Below, one piece after another: positions 1 to 8,709 of a stretch of DNA of 64,000 nucleotides. Source of the DNA: Ampullimonas aquatilis (GTDB lineage: Bacteria; Pseudomonadota; Gammaproteobacteria; Burkholderiales; Burkholderiaceae_D); the NCBI RefSeq assembly GCF_049675895.1, contig NZ_CP183834.1, positions 3,162,001-3,226,000 on the forward strand, read 5' to 3'. Position numbers and translations under genes: made by a program. Under the pieces are notes generated by a model. It was not told the DNA's origin. It saw nothing but the letters and a program-made list of their open reading frames with translations, and ran no database searches. Within the stretch, counting starts at the first letter, position 1, and each line of letters begins with the position of its first letter.

Positions 1-3000
1 TCCGACAGCCCGGGAAGATCTTGTCAAACTCATAGCTTTGCAACTGGTCATAGCAGGTACCACAACTCACCACCACGGTCTTGATATCCAGATAATTGAG
101 CGTATTGGCAACCCGGTGGAAGAGCACCCGATTATTGGTCATCATCTTCTCGGCCTTGTCATATTGACCGGCACCACGTTGCGGATAACCGCAACATAAA
201 TATCCAGGTGGCAAGACAGTCTGTACACCAACCTCCCACAGCATCGCCTGAGTCGCCAAACCAACTTGTGAAAACAGGCGCTCGGAACCACAACCCGGAA
301 AGTAGAAAACCGCCTCAGTATCCGCCGTGGTTTTGCGTGGGTCACGAATCACTGGGATGAACTTATCATCTTCAATGTCAAGCAGAGCCCGCGCGGTTTT
401 CTTGGGCAGATTGCCAGGCAATTTTTTGTTGATGAAGTGAATCACCTGCTCTTTGATGGCGGGCTTGCCATGCGTTGCTGGTGGCGCCTTGGTCTGCTTT
501 TTGGCGAACGCCTTCAGCACATCATTACCCAGGCGCTGCGCCTTGTAGGCAAGACCAGTCATGACTTTGCGGGTCGCATTAATGGTGGCTGGATCAGTCG
601 CATTCAAAAAGAACATGGCAGCAGCCGTACCTGGATTGAATGACTTCTTGCCCATTTTGCGCAGGAGATTGCGCATATTCATGGACACGTCACCAAAATC
701 AATATCGACCGGACAAGGCGTCAGGCATTTATGGCAGACTGTGCAGTGGTCTGCCACATCTTCAAACTCTTCCCAATGCTTGATGGAGACGCCCCGACGG
801 GTCTGTTCTTCATAGAGAAATGCCTCGACCAGTAAGGAGGTCGCCAGAATCTTGTTGCGTGGGCTATAGAGCAGATTGGCACGCGGCACATGCGTAGCAC
901 ACACCGGTTTGCATTTGCCGCAACGCAGGCAATCCTTGACACTGGTGGCAATCGCACCAATATCACTTTGCTGCATGATCAACGATTCATGTCCCATCAA
1001 ACCAAAGCTTGGCGTGTAGGCATTGCGCAGATCAGCACCTTCAAGCAACTTGCCTTTGTTGAAACGGCCATCCGGATCGACTTTTTGCTTGTAGGTACGG
1101 AAGTCGGCAATCTCGTCCTCGGTCAAAAACTCCAGCTTGGTGATACCAATACCGTGTTCGCCAGAAATCACACCGTCCAGGGAACGTGCCAATTCCATGA
1201 TACGCGCGACGGCCTTATGCGCATCCTGCAACATCTCGTAATGGTCGGAGTTGACGGGAATATTGGTATGCACATTGCCATCACCGGCATGCATGTGCAA
1301 AGCCACAAACACACGGCCACGCAGCACTTGCTTATGAATTTTCTGGCACTCCAGCAACACGGGTTCAAACACGCCACCACTGAAAATCTGACGCAGTTTG
1401 GCGCGCACTTCGGCCTTCCAGGAAATACGGATGGTACGATCCTGAACCAGATCAAATACCCGCACCCGCGGATTCATGGCGATCCGTGGACCAAACTCCT
1501 TGAGCAAGGGTTCATAGCCCAAGGCCACCAGATCGGCCTGTACTTCGGCCAAAGGCTGGTCCAGATTGTTGAGCACATAGCTCCAGCGCCGATGCACCGC
1601 TTCGAGCAAAGTCAGCGCCTGATTTTGACGATCTTCAAGCAGCTCGAAAGAAGGCACTTCTTCAGCATCTTCATTTTTACCCAGCGGCAGATTACCCGCC
1701 GAGAAGAAGCGATCGAGCTCAGCCAGCAATTGCAGCTTGTTTTTGGTGGACAGTTCTATATTGATGCGCTCAATCCCGTCGGTATATTCGCCCATGCGAT
1801 TGAGCGGGATCACCACATCTTCATTGACCTTGAAGGCATTGGTATGACGCGCAATCGCCGCAGTACGGGAACGATCCAGCCAGAATTTTTTACGGGCTTC
1901 AGGAGACACCGCGGTAAAACCTTCACCAACGCGCGTGTTGGCCATGCGCACCACTTCAGACGCGGCACGTGCTACGGCGTTGTCATCTTCGCCGACAATA
2001 TCACCAATCAAGACCATCTTGGGCAACACGCCACGCTTGGACTTGGTGCTGTAACCCACGGCACGCAAATAGCGCTCGTCCAGATGCTCCAGTCCGGCCA
2101 ATACCGCACCACCCTTACGAGTTTCGGCATCCAGATAGTCCTTGATTTCAACAATCGATGGAATGGCATCACGCGCCTGACCAAAAAATTCCAGGCAAAC
2201 GGTGCGCGCGTGTTTGGGCATTTTGTGCAATATCCAGCGCGCGCTGGTAATCAGGCCATCGCAACCTTCTTTTTGCACACCCGGCAAACCCGCCAAGAAT
2301 TTGTCGGTGACATCCTTGCCGAGGCCTTCTTTGCGAAACACGCGGCCTGGAATATCCAAAGGTTCGGTTTTGAAGGGCTGCTTTTCGCCCGGATGCGTCC
2401 ATTCCAATTTAAAGCGCGCCAGTTCAACATCATGAATCTTACCGAGGTTATGATCAAGACGCGTAATATCGAGCCAATCGCCATTGGGATCAACCATTCT
2501 CCAGCTGGCCAGGTTATCCAGCGCGGTGCCCCACAAAACCGCTTTTTTACCGCCCGCATTCATGGCGATATTGCCGCCAATGCAGGAAGCTTCGGCCGAA
2601 GTCGGATCGACCGCAAACACAAAACCCGCTTTTTCAGCGGCATCAGACACTCGCTTGGTGACCACCCCCGCACCAGAATATACGGTGGCATAGGGTCGAT
2701 CCACGCCCGGCAAGGTCACCATTTCCACTTCACCCAACTGTTCGAGCTTTTCGGTATTGATCACGGCAGACAAGGGCGTGAGCGGAATCGCACCGCCGGT
2801 ATAACCCGTGCCACCACCACGTGGGATGATGGTCAGACCGAGTTCAATGCAGCCCTTCACCAAGCCCGCAATTTCCTCTTCGGTATCGGGGGTCAACACC
2901 ACAAACGGGTACTCAACGCGCCAATCGGTTGCGTCGGTCACATGAGACACACGTGACAGACCATCAAACTTGATATTGTCAGGCTTGGTATGTTTGCCCA

Positions 3001-3496
3001 GCACTTTGTCGACCTGTTTGCGTAAATCGTAAGCGGCGGCAAATTCACGCTTGAAATCGTCGATCGCCTTACGGGCGGCTTTAAGCAACAACTCGACATT
3101 ATGGCTACGATTGATGGCCTGCCTGTCGCCTGCGTCCTGCATATCGGTCACTTTACGGCGACGCTCGACTTCATTTAAGCGATGATGCAAGGCTTCAATC
3201 AGCGCAGCGCGACGTTTGGGATTATCGAGTAGATCATCCTGTAAATAAGGATTGCGTCTGACCACCCAAATATCACCCAGCACTTCATACAGCATGCGCG
3301 CCGAACGACCGGTTTTGCGTTCACCGCGCAATTCGTCAAGCAGCTGCCAGGCTGGCTCGCCCAACAGACGCATGACAATTTCGCGGTCGGAGAAGGAGGT
3401 GTAGTTATAGGGAATTTCGCGCAGGCGTCCTTTGGCAGAACCCGCAGCAGGGATTTCATTGAGCCGGGCGGCTTGTGGCAAGACAGGTGCGTTCAT
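1..3496 (-). CDS. FAD-linked oxidase / Fe-S oxidoreductase, large fused protein, C-terminus off the edge
   Basis: Partial gene of at least 1165 codons with no stop before the left edge. The start is ATG at 3496 (begins MNAPVLPQAARLNEIP). Seen in order: an N-terminal region of about 200 residues (the part I believe is called DUF3683 in this family), a PCMH-type FAD-binding domain with PRGGGTGYTGG near residue 225, an FAD-oxidase C-terminal domain with HMHAGDGNVH near 733 and SGEHGIG soon after, two ferredoxin-like motifs (CLRCGKCKPVC near 857 and CTVCHKCLTPCP near 918), then a CCG-type cysteine-rich domain with CGTC close to the edge. This is the layout of D-lactate/glycolate dehydrogenases fused to their iron-sulfur partner, so it probably passes electrons from a 2-hydroxyacid to the quinone pool. 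The substrate cannot be told from sequence. Confidence 0.88.
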   Translation of the reverse strand, partial: MNAPVLPQAARLNEIPAAGSAKGRLREIPYNYTSFSDREIVMRLLGEPAWQLLDELRGERKTGRSARMLYEVLGDIWVVRRNPYLQDDLLDNPKRRAALIEALHHRLNEVERRRKVTDMQDAGDRQAINRSHNVELLLKAARKAIDDFKREFAAAYDLRKQVDKVLGKHTKPDNIKFDGLSRVSHVTDATDWRVEYPFVVLTPDTEEEIAGLVKGCIELGLTIIPRGGGTGYTGGAIPLTPLSAVINTEKLEQLGEVEMVTLPGVDRPYATVYSGAGVVTKRVSDAAEKAGFVFAVDPTSAEASCIGGNIAMNAGGKKAVLWGTALDNLASWRMVDPNGDWLDITRLDHNLGKIHDVELARFKLEWTHPGEKQPFKTEPLDIPGRVFRKEGLGKDVTDKFLAGLPGVQKEGCDGLITSARWILHKMPKHARTVCLEFFGQARDAIPSIVEIKDYLDAETRKGGAVLAGLEHLDERYLRAVGYSTKSKRGVLPKMVLIGDIVGEDDNAVARAASEVVRMANTRVGEGFTAVSPEARKKFWLDRSRTAAIARHTNAFKVNEDVVIPLNRMGEYTDGIERINIELSTKNKLQLLAELDRFFSAGNLPLGKNEDAEEVPSFELLEDRQNQALTLLEAVHRRWSYVLNNLDQPLAEVQADLVALGYEPLLKEFGPRIAMNPRVRVFDLVQDRTIRISWKAEVRAKLRQIFSGGVFEPVLLECQKIHKQVLRGRVFVALHMHAGDGNVHTNIPVNSDHYEMLQDAHKAVARIMELARSLDGVISGEHGIGITKLEFLTEDEIADFRTYKQKVDPDGRFNKGKLLEGADLRNAYTPSFGLMGHESLIMQQSDIGAIATSVKDCLRCGKCKPVCATHVPRANLLYSPRNKILATSLLVEAFLYEEQTRRGVSIKHWEEFEDVADHCTVCHKCLTPCPVDIDFGDVSMNMRNLLRKMGKKSFNPGTAAAMFFLNATDPATINATRKVMTGLAYKAQRLGNDVLKAFAKKQTKAPPATHGKPAIKEQVIHFINKKLPGNLPKKTARALLDIEDDKFIPVIRDPRKTTADTEAVFYFPGCGSERLFSQVGLATQAMLWEVGVQTVLPPGYLCCGYPQRGAGQYDKAEKMMTNNRVLFHRVANTLNYLDIKTVVVSCGTCYDQLQSYEFDKIFPGCR

Positions 3497-3525
3497 GACA
3501 GCAACACTCACTTTTTCAAAACGCT

Positions 3526-3531
3526 ATTGTA
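3526..3531 (-). promoter_or_regulatory. Putative -10 box (TACAAT) of the FAD oxidoreductase gene
   Basis: TACAAT on the minus strand lies 30 bases upstream of the ATG at 3496. It is inside a 17-base block, CAAAACGCTATTGTAAA (plus strand, 3517-3533), repeated exactly upstream of pyrC at 49097-49113, where the same 30-base spacing to the ATG holds. No good -35 box is visible in either case. Confidence 0.5.
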
Positions 3532-3716
3532 AAGGCAGCAGGCACTTTACGCCCAGGCTGACCATGAAACCGCACAACTTGCTGGGTGATGGCATTACCA
3601 GTCAATTTGCAACCTCGAAGCTCAGCAGGCAGCACGCAATTGACGCGAATGAGGGCAACGTCAGCGGCGAGTCGTCGTGCCAAAAGGAAACTTGATGCAA
3701 TCAATATGCAAAATAT

Positions 3717-3786
3717 ATACTGGGTATATGTATAAAATTTAACCCAGTAAATAAGCACTATAGCGGTTAATAATTAAATATACTCC
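3717..3786 (+). repeat. Interspersed element copy R5 (70 bp, short class)
   Basis: Starts ATACT, has TAAATAAGCACT in the middle and ends ATATACTCC, in the same layout and total length (70 bp) as the copy at 47115-47184. It also contains TACTGGGT...ACCCAGTA (3718-3725 and 3741/42-3749), an 8-bp inverted repeat around an AT-rich spacer. It lies 15 bp past the stop of the Nif3-like gene, in the 305-bp gap 3497-3801. The rest of that gap, apart from the -10 box near 3528, shows no coding potential or other structure that I can support. Confidence 0.6.
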
Positions 3787-3801
3787 TAATAAATAGCCTG
3801 T

Positions 3802-4614
3802 CTACACCGGATTATCCAAATCAGCAAACATCGCTTGCACGCCAAATTGGCTGGCCAAATGTTGGCCCAAGGCCCGCACACCATAGCGCTCGGTGGCGTG
3901 ATGGCCGGCGGCAATGTAGGCGACGCCCATTTCGCGCGCCAGATGCACCGTATGCTCCGTAATCTCACCACTGATCAAGACATCGGCACCGGCATCGATC
4001 GCATCCTGCAAAAAGCCCTGTGCTGCGCCGGTACACCAGGCAACTTGCTTGATGGCTTGCTCTGGCGCACCGATCACCAATGGCGCACGGGCCAGGCTCA
4101 GCTCAATACGAGCAGCCAGCTCGCCCAGCTTGAGCGGCACGTCCAATGTCGCCAGACAACCCAGATTATTGTCACCAAAAAAACGGCTGACCGAAATACC
4201 CAAACGCTGCCCCAATTGTGCGTTATTGCCCACCACAGGATGCGCATCCAGCGGCAAGTGATAGCCGAGCAAATTGATGCCATGTGTCAGCAATAATTTG
4301 AGTCGTCGCTGCTTTTGGCCGATGACCCGCATATCTTCGCCACGCCAAAAATAGCCGTGATGCACCAAAATCGTATCGGCGCCAACGGCGATGGCTTGCT
4401 CAATCAAAGCCAGACTGGCCGTGACGCCACAGAGAATTTGACGAATTTGCGGCGTGCCTTCCACCTGCAAGCCATTTGGGCAATAATCCTTGAACTGCGA
4501 TACATTGAGGTATTGCGCCAAATAAGCCAGCAAATCAGCACGTTCAATCGTGTGGGCTGATGGCTCGCTAGGCAAATTTACAGGCAGGGGCGGATTGTCG
4601 GCAATCTGGCTCAT
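3802..4614 (-). CDS. Nif3-like dinuclear metal centre hexameric protein (YbgI family)
   Basis: A 270-residue protein of the NIF3/YbgI family, whose members form hexameric rings with a dinuclear metal site in each subunit. Metal-ligand signatures are visible: VHHGYFWRGE in the first half and AAGHHATERYG near the C-terminus, with LGYHLPLDAH between them. Members have been linked to GTP cyclohydrolase-like activity, but the cellular role is not settled. It is divergent from the DegS-type protease gene, starting only 27 bp away, so the two share a very short promoter region. This neighbour pair is common in Burkholderiales. Function beyond family membership is not claimed. Confidence 0.9.
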   Translation of the reverse strand: MSQIADNPPLPVNLPSEPSAHTIERADLLAYLAQYLNVSQFKDYCPNGLQVEGTPQIRQILCGVTASLALIEQAIAVGADTILVHHGYFWRGEDMRVIGQKQRRLKLLLTHGINLLGYHLPLDAHPVVGNNAQLGQRLGISVSRFFGDNNLGCLATLDVPLKLGELAARIELSLARAPLVIGAPEQAIKQVAWCTGAAQGFLQDAIDAGADVLISGEITEHTVHLAREMGVAYIAAGHHATERYGVRALGQHLASQFGVQAMFADLDNPV

Positions 4615-4641
4615 TCTTTAATCACTTTCCAATATTCATTC

Positions 4642-5841
4642 ATGCGTCGATTCTGGTTGTTATTTTCCCAATGCGTGACGGTCTGTCTTGCGATTTTATT
4701 CATTATCACCACGCTCAAACCCGAATGGCTCAATCGGGGCAATGCCTTGTCCGGTCGTGCACCAGTTGCCATCATACAGGCAGCACCCAATACCGCCACA
4801 CCGGCCTCAGGATCAGTGGCAAATAGCCCAATGGGTGGCACCAACACAGGCAGTTACCGACAAGCCGTCGCGCAGGCCATGCCAGCCGTGGTCAACATCT
4901 TCACCACCAAAGCAGCGCCCAAGCGCAACCCCCATTCGGAAGACCCGTTGTTTCGCTACTTTTTTGGTGACCAGTTTGGTCAGGCGCAGCCCACTTCCAG
5001 CCTGGGTTCGGGTGTGATTGTGAGTACCGATGGCTATGTGCTGACCAACAACCACGTCGTAGAAGGTGCCGATGAAATTCAGGTGGCCTTTGCCGATGGG
5101 CGCAAATTACTGGCTAAAACAGTGGGCACCGACCCCGAAACTGATCTGGCTGTTCTGAAGATCGACGCACAAAATCTGCACGCCATCACCTTTGGCATTG
5201 CCGAACAGATTCAGGTGGGCGATGTGGTACTCGCCATTGGCAATCCTTTTGGCGTTGGTCAGACCGTTACCATGGGGATTGTGTCTGCCCTGGGTCGCAA
5301 TCACCTGGGTATCAACACCTTTGAAAATTTCATTCAAACCGATGCTGCCATCAACCCGGGTAATTCGGGCGGTGCACTCATTGATACCAGCGGTCATCTG
5401 CTGGGAATCAACTCGGCCATCTACTCCAAATCGGGTGGATCCTTGGGTATTGGCTTTGCCATTCCGGTATCAACCGCCAAACAAGTCATGGAAAGCATCA
5501 TCCAGAATGGTCAGGTTTTACGTGGCTGGATTGGTGTGGAACCGCAAGACATCACGCCTGAACTGGCTGAATCGTTTGGCTTGCCACGCAACACGGGCGC
5601 TATTGTGGCGGGCGTATTGCAAGGCGGCCCGGCCGACAAAGGTGGTTTGCGACCCGGTGACATTTTTGTCTCCATCAATGATCAACCGGTCAACGACACC
5701 ACCTCGATGCTCAACCAGATTGCCCAACTGACACCGGGTTCGGGTGCCAAAATGCGTATGTTGCGCAAGGATCGTGAAGTGGATCTTTATGTGACCGTTG
5801 GCAAACGCCCCAAACAGCAACAAGCTGCTGCAGGAGAATAA
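4642..5841 (+). CDS. DegS/AlgW-type trypsin-like periplasmic serine protease
   Basis: A 399-residue HtrA-family protease. An uncleaved-looking N-terminal membrane segment (about residues 5-25) is followed by a trypsin domain with catalytic H138 (TNNHVV), D168 (TDLAVLKI) and S242 (NPGNSGGA), and by one PDZ domain (about 290-385). A membrane anchor with a single PDZ domain is the DegS/AlgW arrangement, rather than the soluble two-PDZ DegP arrangement, so a role in sensing misfolded outer-membrane proteins and starting anti-sigma-E cleavage is likely but inferred. The DUF2461 gene follows after 3 bp and is probably cotranscribed. Confidence 0.9.
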   Translation: MRRFWLLFSQCVTVCLAILFIITTLKPEWLNRGNALSGRAPVAIIQAAPNTATPASGSVANSPMGGTNTGSYRQAVAQAMPAVVNIFTTKAAPKRNPHSEDPLFRYFFGDQFGQAQPTSSLGSGVIVSTDGYVLTNNHVVEGADEIQVAFADGRKLLAKTVGTDPETDLAVLKIDAQNLHAITFGIAEQIQVGDVVLAIGNPFGVGQTVTMGIVSALGRNHLGINTFENFIQTDAAINPGNSGGALIDTSGHLLGINSAIYSKSGGSLGIGFAIPVSTAKQVMESIIQNGQVLRGWIGVEPQDITPELAESFGLPRNTGAIVAGVLQGGPADKGGLRPGDIFVSINDQPVNDTTSMLNQIAQLTPGSGAKMRMLRKDREVDLYVTVGKRPKQQQAAAGE

Positions 5842-5844
5842 AAC

Positions 5845-6522
5845 ATGCATACTCGTGAGCTGATTCGCTTTCTGGATGAACTGAGTACCCACAATAACCG
5901 ACCCTGGTTTTTACACAACAAGCCCCGATACGATATCTTGCGTGAAGAGTTTTTGCTGCTGGTCATCAAGGTGATTGAAGGTGTTGGCAAATTTGACCCG
6001 GCGGTAGCCGATGCGTCCGCCAAAAAAGCTCTGTTCAGGATTCACAAAGACATGCGTTTTTCAAAAGAAAAAATCCCTTATAAAACGCATTTCTCGGCGG
6101 CATTTTCGGCCAGTGGTTTAAAAAAACCCAGCCAAGGCGGTGGTCCAGCCTACTATTTTCATATTGATCAAAACGGCACTCTACTTTATGGCGCAGGTGA
6201 ATATCTGCCACCACCACCGCGCCTCAAGGCAATCCGTGAACAGATCATGGCCGACCCCAAAGGCTTTGGCAAAGTACTCAGCGACAAAGCCTTATGTACG
6301 ACCTACGGCCAACTGAATCAGGAAGATAAGCTGAGTCGTCCACCCAAAGGATTTGATGGCGAATCTGTTCATGCTGATTACTTAAAACTGAAAAGCTTTG
6401 GGATATGGAACGAAGTGGATGCGATGAAGGCTTCCGAGCCTGACTTAGCAAAGACCTTGATTCAGGGATTCAAGGACAGCCAGGCGCTGATCAAATGGCT
6501 GCGTGCCATTCCATTAGCCTGA
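5845..6522 (+). CDS. DUF2461 family protein
   Basis: A 225-residue protein of the DUF2461 (TIGR02453) family. Recognisable stretches are the N-terminal FLDELSTHNNRPWFLHNK, the central RIHKDMRFSKEKIPYKTH and GAGEYLPPPPRLKAIREQI. No catalytic residues or membrane segments stand out, and no biochemical role is known to me. It begins 3 bp after the DegS-type protease gene, suggesting one transcript, and converges on tatC. Confidence 0.85.
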   Translation: MHTRELIRFLDELSTHNNRPWFLHNKPRYDILREEFLLLVIKVIEGVGKFDPAVADASAKKALFRIHKDMRFSKEKIPYKTHFSAAFSASGLKKPSQGGGPAYYFHIDQNGTLLYGAGEYLPPPPRLKAIREQIMADPKGFGKVLSDKALCTTYGQLNQEDKLSRPPKGFDGESVHADYLKLKSFGIWNEVDAMKASEPDLAKTLIQGFKDSQALIKWLRAIPLA

Positions 6523-6541
6523 CTATCTTGGAAGCAACATT

Positions 6542-6567
6542 AATTACTGACCCGAATTACTGACCCG
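6542..6567. repeat. 13-bp tandem duplication at the 3' end of tatC
   Basis: AATTACTGACCCG occurs twice in direct succession (6542-6554 and 6555-6567). The second copy holds the tatC stop codon and last codons; the first copy lies just outside the gene, giving a second in-phase-looking TAA 13 bases later. Confidence 0.85.
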
Positions 6568-7360
6568 AAGCAGGCGCGGCTTCGGGCGCTTTGGTTGCTT
6601 TGGCAAAGATTGGGGCAACAATCAAGCCCAATTCATATAACAACCAGAGTGGTACTGCCAACAACAGCTGCGACATGATGTCGGGTGGCGTAAAGATTGC
6701 CCCGACCACAAAGGCACCGACAATCACATAGGGCCGGATCTCCTTGAGTTTTTCAACAGTGACCAAACCCATTCGTACCAGCACGATCACCACGATGGGC
6801 ACTTCAAACGTCACACCAAAAGCCATGAACAACGTCAAGACAAAATCAAAATAATTTTCAATATCCGGCGCAACCGAAATGGATTGCGGTGCAAAACCGG
6901 CAATAAATTTGAACACCACACCAAACACAAAAAAATAACAAAATGACATGCCTGCGATAAACAAAAAGGTACTGGAAATAACCAGCGGTAAAACCAGTTT
7001 CTTTTCATGTTGATACAAGCCAGGAGCCACAAAAGCCCATGCCTGATACAACACCCAAGGTAAAGCGACAACAAATGCCACCAGCAGGGTCACTTTCATC
7101 GGCACCAGAAACGGGGCAATCACACCCGTAGCGATCATCTTGGAACCTTCTGGCAAAGCGACCAGCATGGGGTGCGCCAGAAAATCATAAATTGCCGAGG
7201 GCGACGGCCAGATGGACAAACCAATAAAAATGATGATGATGGCAGCAGCGGCCTTGACAATCCGATCACGCAGCTCGATCAGATGCGAAATGAAAGTTTC
7301 CGGCCCTGTTTCCTGCTGCTGATTATTTGAATCGGGTTGGGAAGAATCACTCACAAGCAA
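6557..7360 (-). CDS. tatC: Twin-arginine translocase subunit TatC
   Basis: A 267-residue polytopic inner-membrane protein and the substrate-receptor subunit of the Tat system, which exports folded proteins. The conserved start ETFISHLIELRDRI precedes six predicted membrane spans, including MKVTLLVAFVVALPWVLYQ and the later FGVTFEVPIVVIVLVRMG. The C-terminal tail is short and Ala/Pro-rich. It is last in tatA-tatB-tatC, 6 bp after tatB. The stop codon lies in a 13-bp tandem duplication. Confidence 0.96.
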   Translation of the reverse strand: MLVSDSSQPDSNNQQQETGPETFISHLIELRDRIVKAAAAIIIIFIGLSIWPSPSAIYDFLAHPMLVALPEGSKMIATGVIAPFLVPMKVTLLVAFVVALPWVLYQAWAFVAPGLYQHEKKLVLPLVISSTFLFIAGMSFCYFFVFGVVFKFIAGFAPQSISVAPDIENYFDFVLTLFMAFGVTFEVPIVVIVLVRMGLVTVEKLKEIRPYVIVGAFVVGAIFTPPDIMSQLLLAVPLWLLYELGLIVAPIFAKATKAPEAAPASGQ

Positions 7361-7366
7361 AGACCA

Positions 7367-7855
7367 TCAAAAAAAAGAATGCGATGAACGTGCTGCAACA
7401 GGGCGATGCCGTGCCACTCTTGCGGCACCAGAAGAAATATGGGTACGCTGTTGATTGATTTTTTTATACCAGATTGGCCGTGCCGCTTGCTTGAGACGCC
7501 AATTCTTACGTGGCACCACGACATCCGGCGCACGATAACCTGAGTGCGTCACCAGAGAACTCGCATCGGCACCACTCTCAAGACCAGCATTGAATTGCGT
7601 GACTGTGGAACTGATATTGTTTTCGACGGTATGCTGAAAATCACTCGCAGCATTTTGAACACTGTCTTTCATTTTGCGCAAATCATCAAAATCCATTTCA
7701 CGGCTGACCTCGGCCTTGACATCGTTGACATACCGCTGTGCTCGCCCCAACAAAGTACCCGCCATGCGTGCTACCCTCGGCAACTTTTCAGGGCCAATCA
7801 CCACGAGGGCAACCACACCGATAATAGCCAGTTTGGATAATCCGAGATCAAGCAT
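7367..7855 (-). CDS. tatB: Twin-arginine translocase subunit TatB
   Basis: A 162-residue protein with one N-terminal membrane helix (about 5-21, KLAIIGVVALVVIGPEKLP), the GPEKLP hinge and an amphipathic helix, the features that define TatB. The charged C-terminal region is variable. With TatC it forms the receptor for twin-arginine signal peptides. It lies between tatA and tatC in the same orientation. Confidence 0.93.
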   Translation of the reverse strand: MLDLGLSKLAIIGVVALVVIGPEKLPRVARMAGTLLGRAQRYVNDVKAEVSREMDFDDLRKMKDSVQNAASDFQHTVENNISSTVTQFNAGLESGADASSLVTHSGYRAPDVVVPRKNWRLKQAARPIWYKKINQQRTHISSGAARVARHRPVAARSSHSFF

Positions 7856-7944
7856 GAGTCAGTGCCATCAAAAAGGAGTGAATCAACATTTTCTCTTGAC
7901 CATCGCTCAAAATAAACGAACGACTTCTGCGATTCGCATGCAGA

Positions 7945-8139
7945 TCAATTCTTTTCCTTGGCTTCGACATCAATGGTTTTAGTCGGATCAGCTGGTTTTT
8001 CACCCTCTTTCATACCATCCTTGAAGCCCTTCACCGCCCCGCCCAAGTCTTGGCCAATATTGCGCAGTTTTTTGGTCCCAAAAACCATCATGACAATTAC
8101 CAATACAATCAACCAGTGCCAAATACTCAATGAGCCCAT
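7945..8139 (-). CDS. tatA: Twin-arginine translocase subunit TatA
   Basis: A 64-residue protein starting MGSLSIWHWLIVLVIVMMVF, a single membrane helix followed by FGTKKLRNIGQDLGGAVKGF and a charged tail. This is typical TatA, which oligomerises to form the Tat pore. The ATG at 8139 is chosen because AGGGAG lies a few bases upstream and the family starts here; a longer open frame to 8169 adds an unrelated MRRIGVREIK leader. Confidence 0.94.
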   Translation of the reverse strand: MGSLSIWHWLIVLVIVMMVFGTKKLRNIGQDLGGAVKGFKDGMKEGEKPADPTKTIDVEAKEKN

Positions 8140-8379
8140 TTTTATCTCCCTGACGCCAATGCGCCTCAATAAACTGAATGCCGTAGAAAATACCTATCGC
8201 GGCCATTATTTTACCCGTCTCCACGACTGGCAAAGCTAACACTGCTCGCCACCTTTGAATCAAAGTGGTTTTTGCAACAATCATTCCTACTTCAAATTAA
8301 GTCCTATGCCACGCTGGCAATAAATTTAATTACGTGAAAGCGGCCAGTTTGGATTCAACCTCATGATCTAAACAAATCA
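8140..8379. other. Gap between hisE and tatA with no supported gene
   Basis: This 240-bp gap separates hisE from tatA. In many relatives one or two small genes (an HIT-family protein, sometimes a DUF4870 protein) sit here; I see no HIT motif in any frame. A minus-strand open frame, 8000-8284, runs through the tatA start in another frame and resembles nothing I know. The gap should hold the tat promoter, but no convincing -35/-10 pair was picked out. Confidence 0.5.
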
Positions 8380-8709
8380 TCACGATTTGCGAGTGGCCTT
8401 TTCTTCCAAGCCCGACAGGCCTTCTCGGCGGGCTAGCTCAACCAATACAGCCTCGGGACGTAAATCATATTGAGCCAGCATGACCAGACAATGAAACCAG
8501 AGGTCGGCAGTTTCGTTCACTATTTTCTGCCGATCACCACCCGCCGCCACATCCTTGGCAGCCATCACAGTCTCAGTAGCTTCCTCACCAACTTTCTTCA
8601 GAACACCATCAGGCGCTTTGGCAAACAGTTTCGCCACATAAGAAGTTGCCGGATCAGCAGCTTTACGTGATTCAATCACATCAGCCAGGTGGGACAATAT
8701 ATCGCTCAT
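8380..8709 (-). CDS. hisE: Phosphoribosyl-ATP diphosphatase
   Basis: A 109-residue single-domain HisE, which hydrolyses phosphoribosyl-ATP to phosphoribosyl-AMP, the second step of histidine synthesis. The all-alpha NTP pyrophosphohydrolase signature is visible: SYVAKLFAKAPDGVLKKVGEEATE and NETADLWFHCLVML. The ATG at 8709 overlaps the hisI stop in an ATGA arrangement, which fixes the start; an upstream in-frame extension to 8757 would overlap hisI by 52 bases. Separate hisE and hisI genes (not fused) are normal in betaproteobacteria. Confidence 0.95.
   Translation of the reverse strand: MSDILSHLADVIESRKAADPATSYVAKLFAKAPDGVLKKVGEEATETVMAAKDVAAGGDRQKIVNETADLWFHCLVMLAQYDLRPEAVLVELARREGLSGLEEKATRKS

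Noticed and set aside
890..2956. A 688-codon open frame on the plus strand
   Set aside because: It is antisense to the FAD/Fe-S oxidoreductase, whose minus-strand translation shows unbroken family motifs throughout. The plus-strand product is rich in His, Gln and Thr and has no recognisable domain.
3504..3575. GCACTTTACG upstream of the first gene, considered as another element copy
   Set aside because: Neither ATACT nor TACTCC lies at the needed spacing; the similarity found there is to the pyrC promoter instead.
8000..8284. A 94-codon minus-strand frame overlapping the tatA start
   Set aside because: It overlaps tatA in another frame and shows no family pattern or ribosome binding site.
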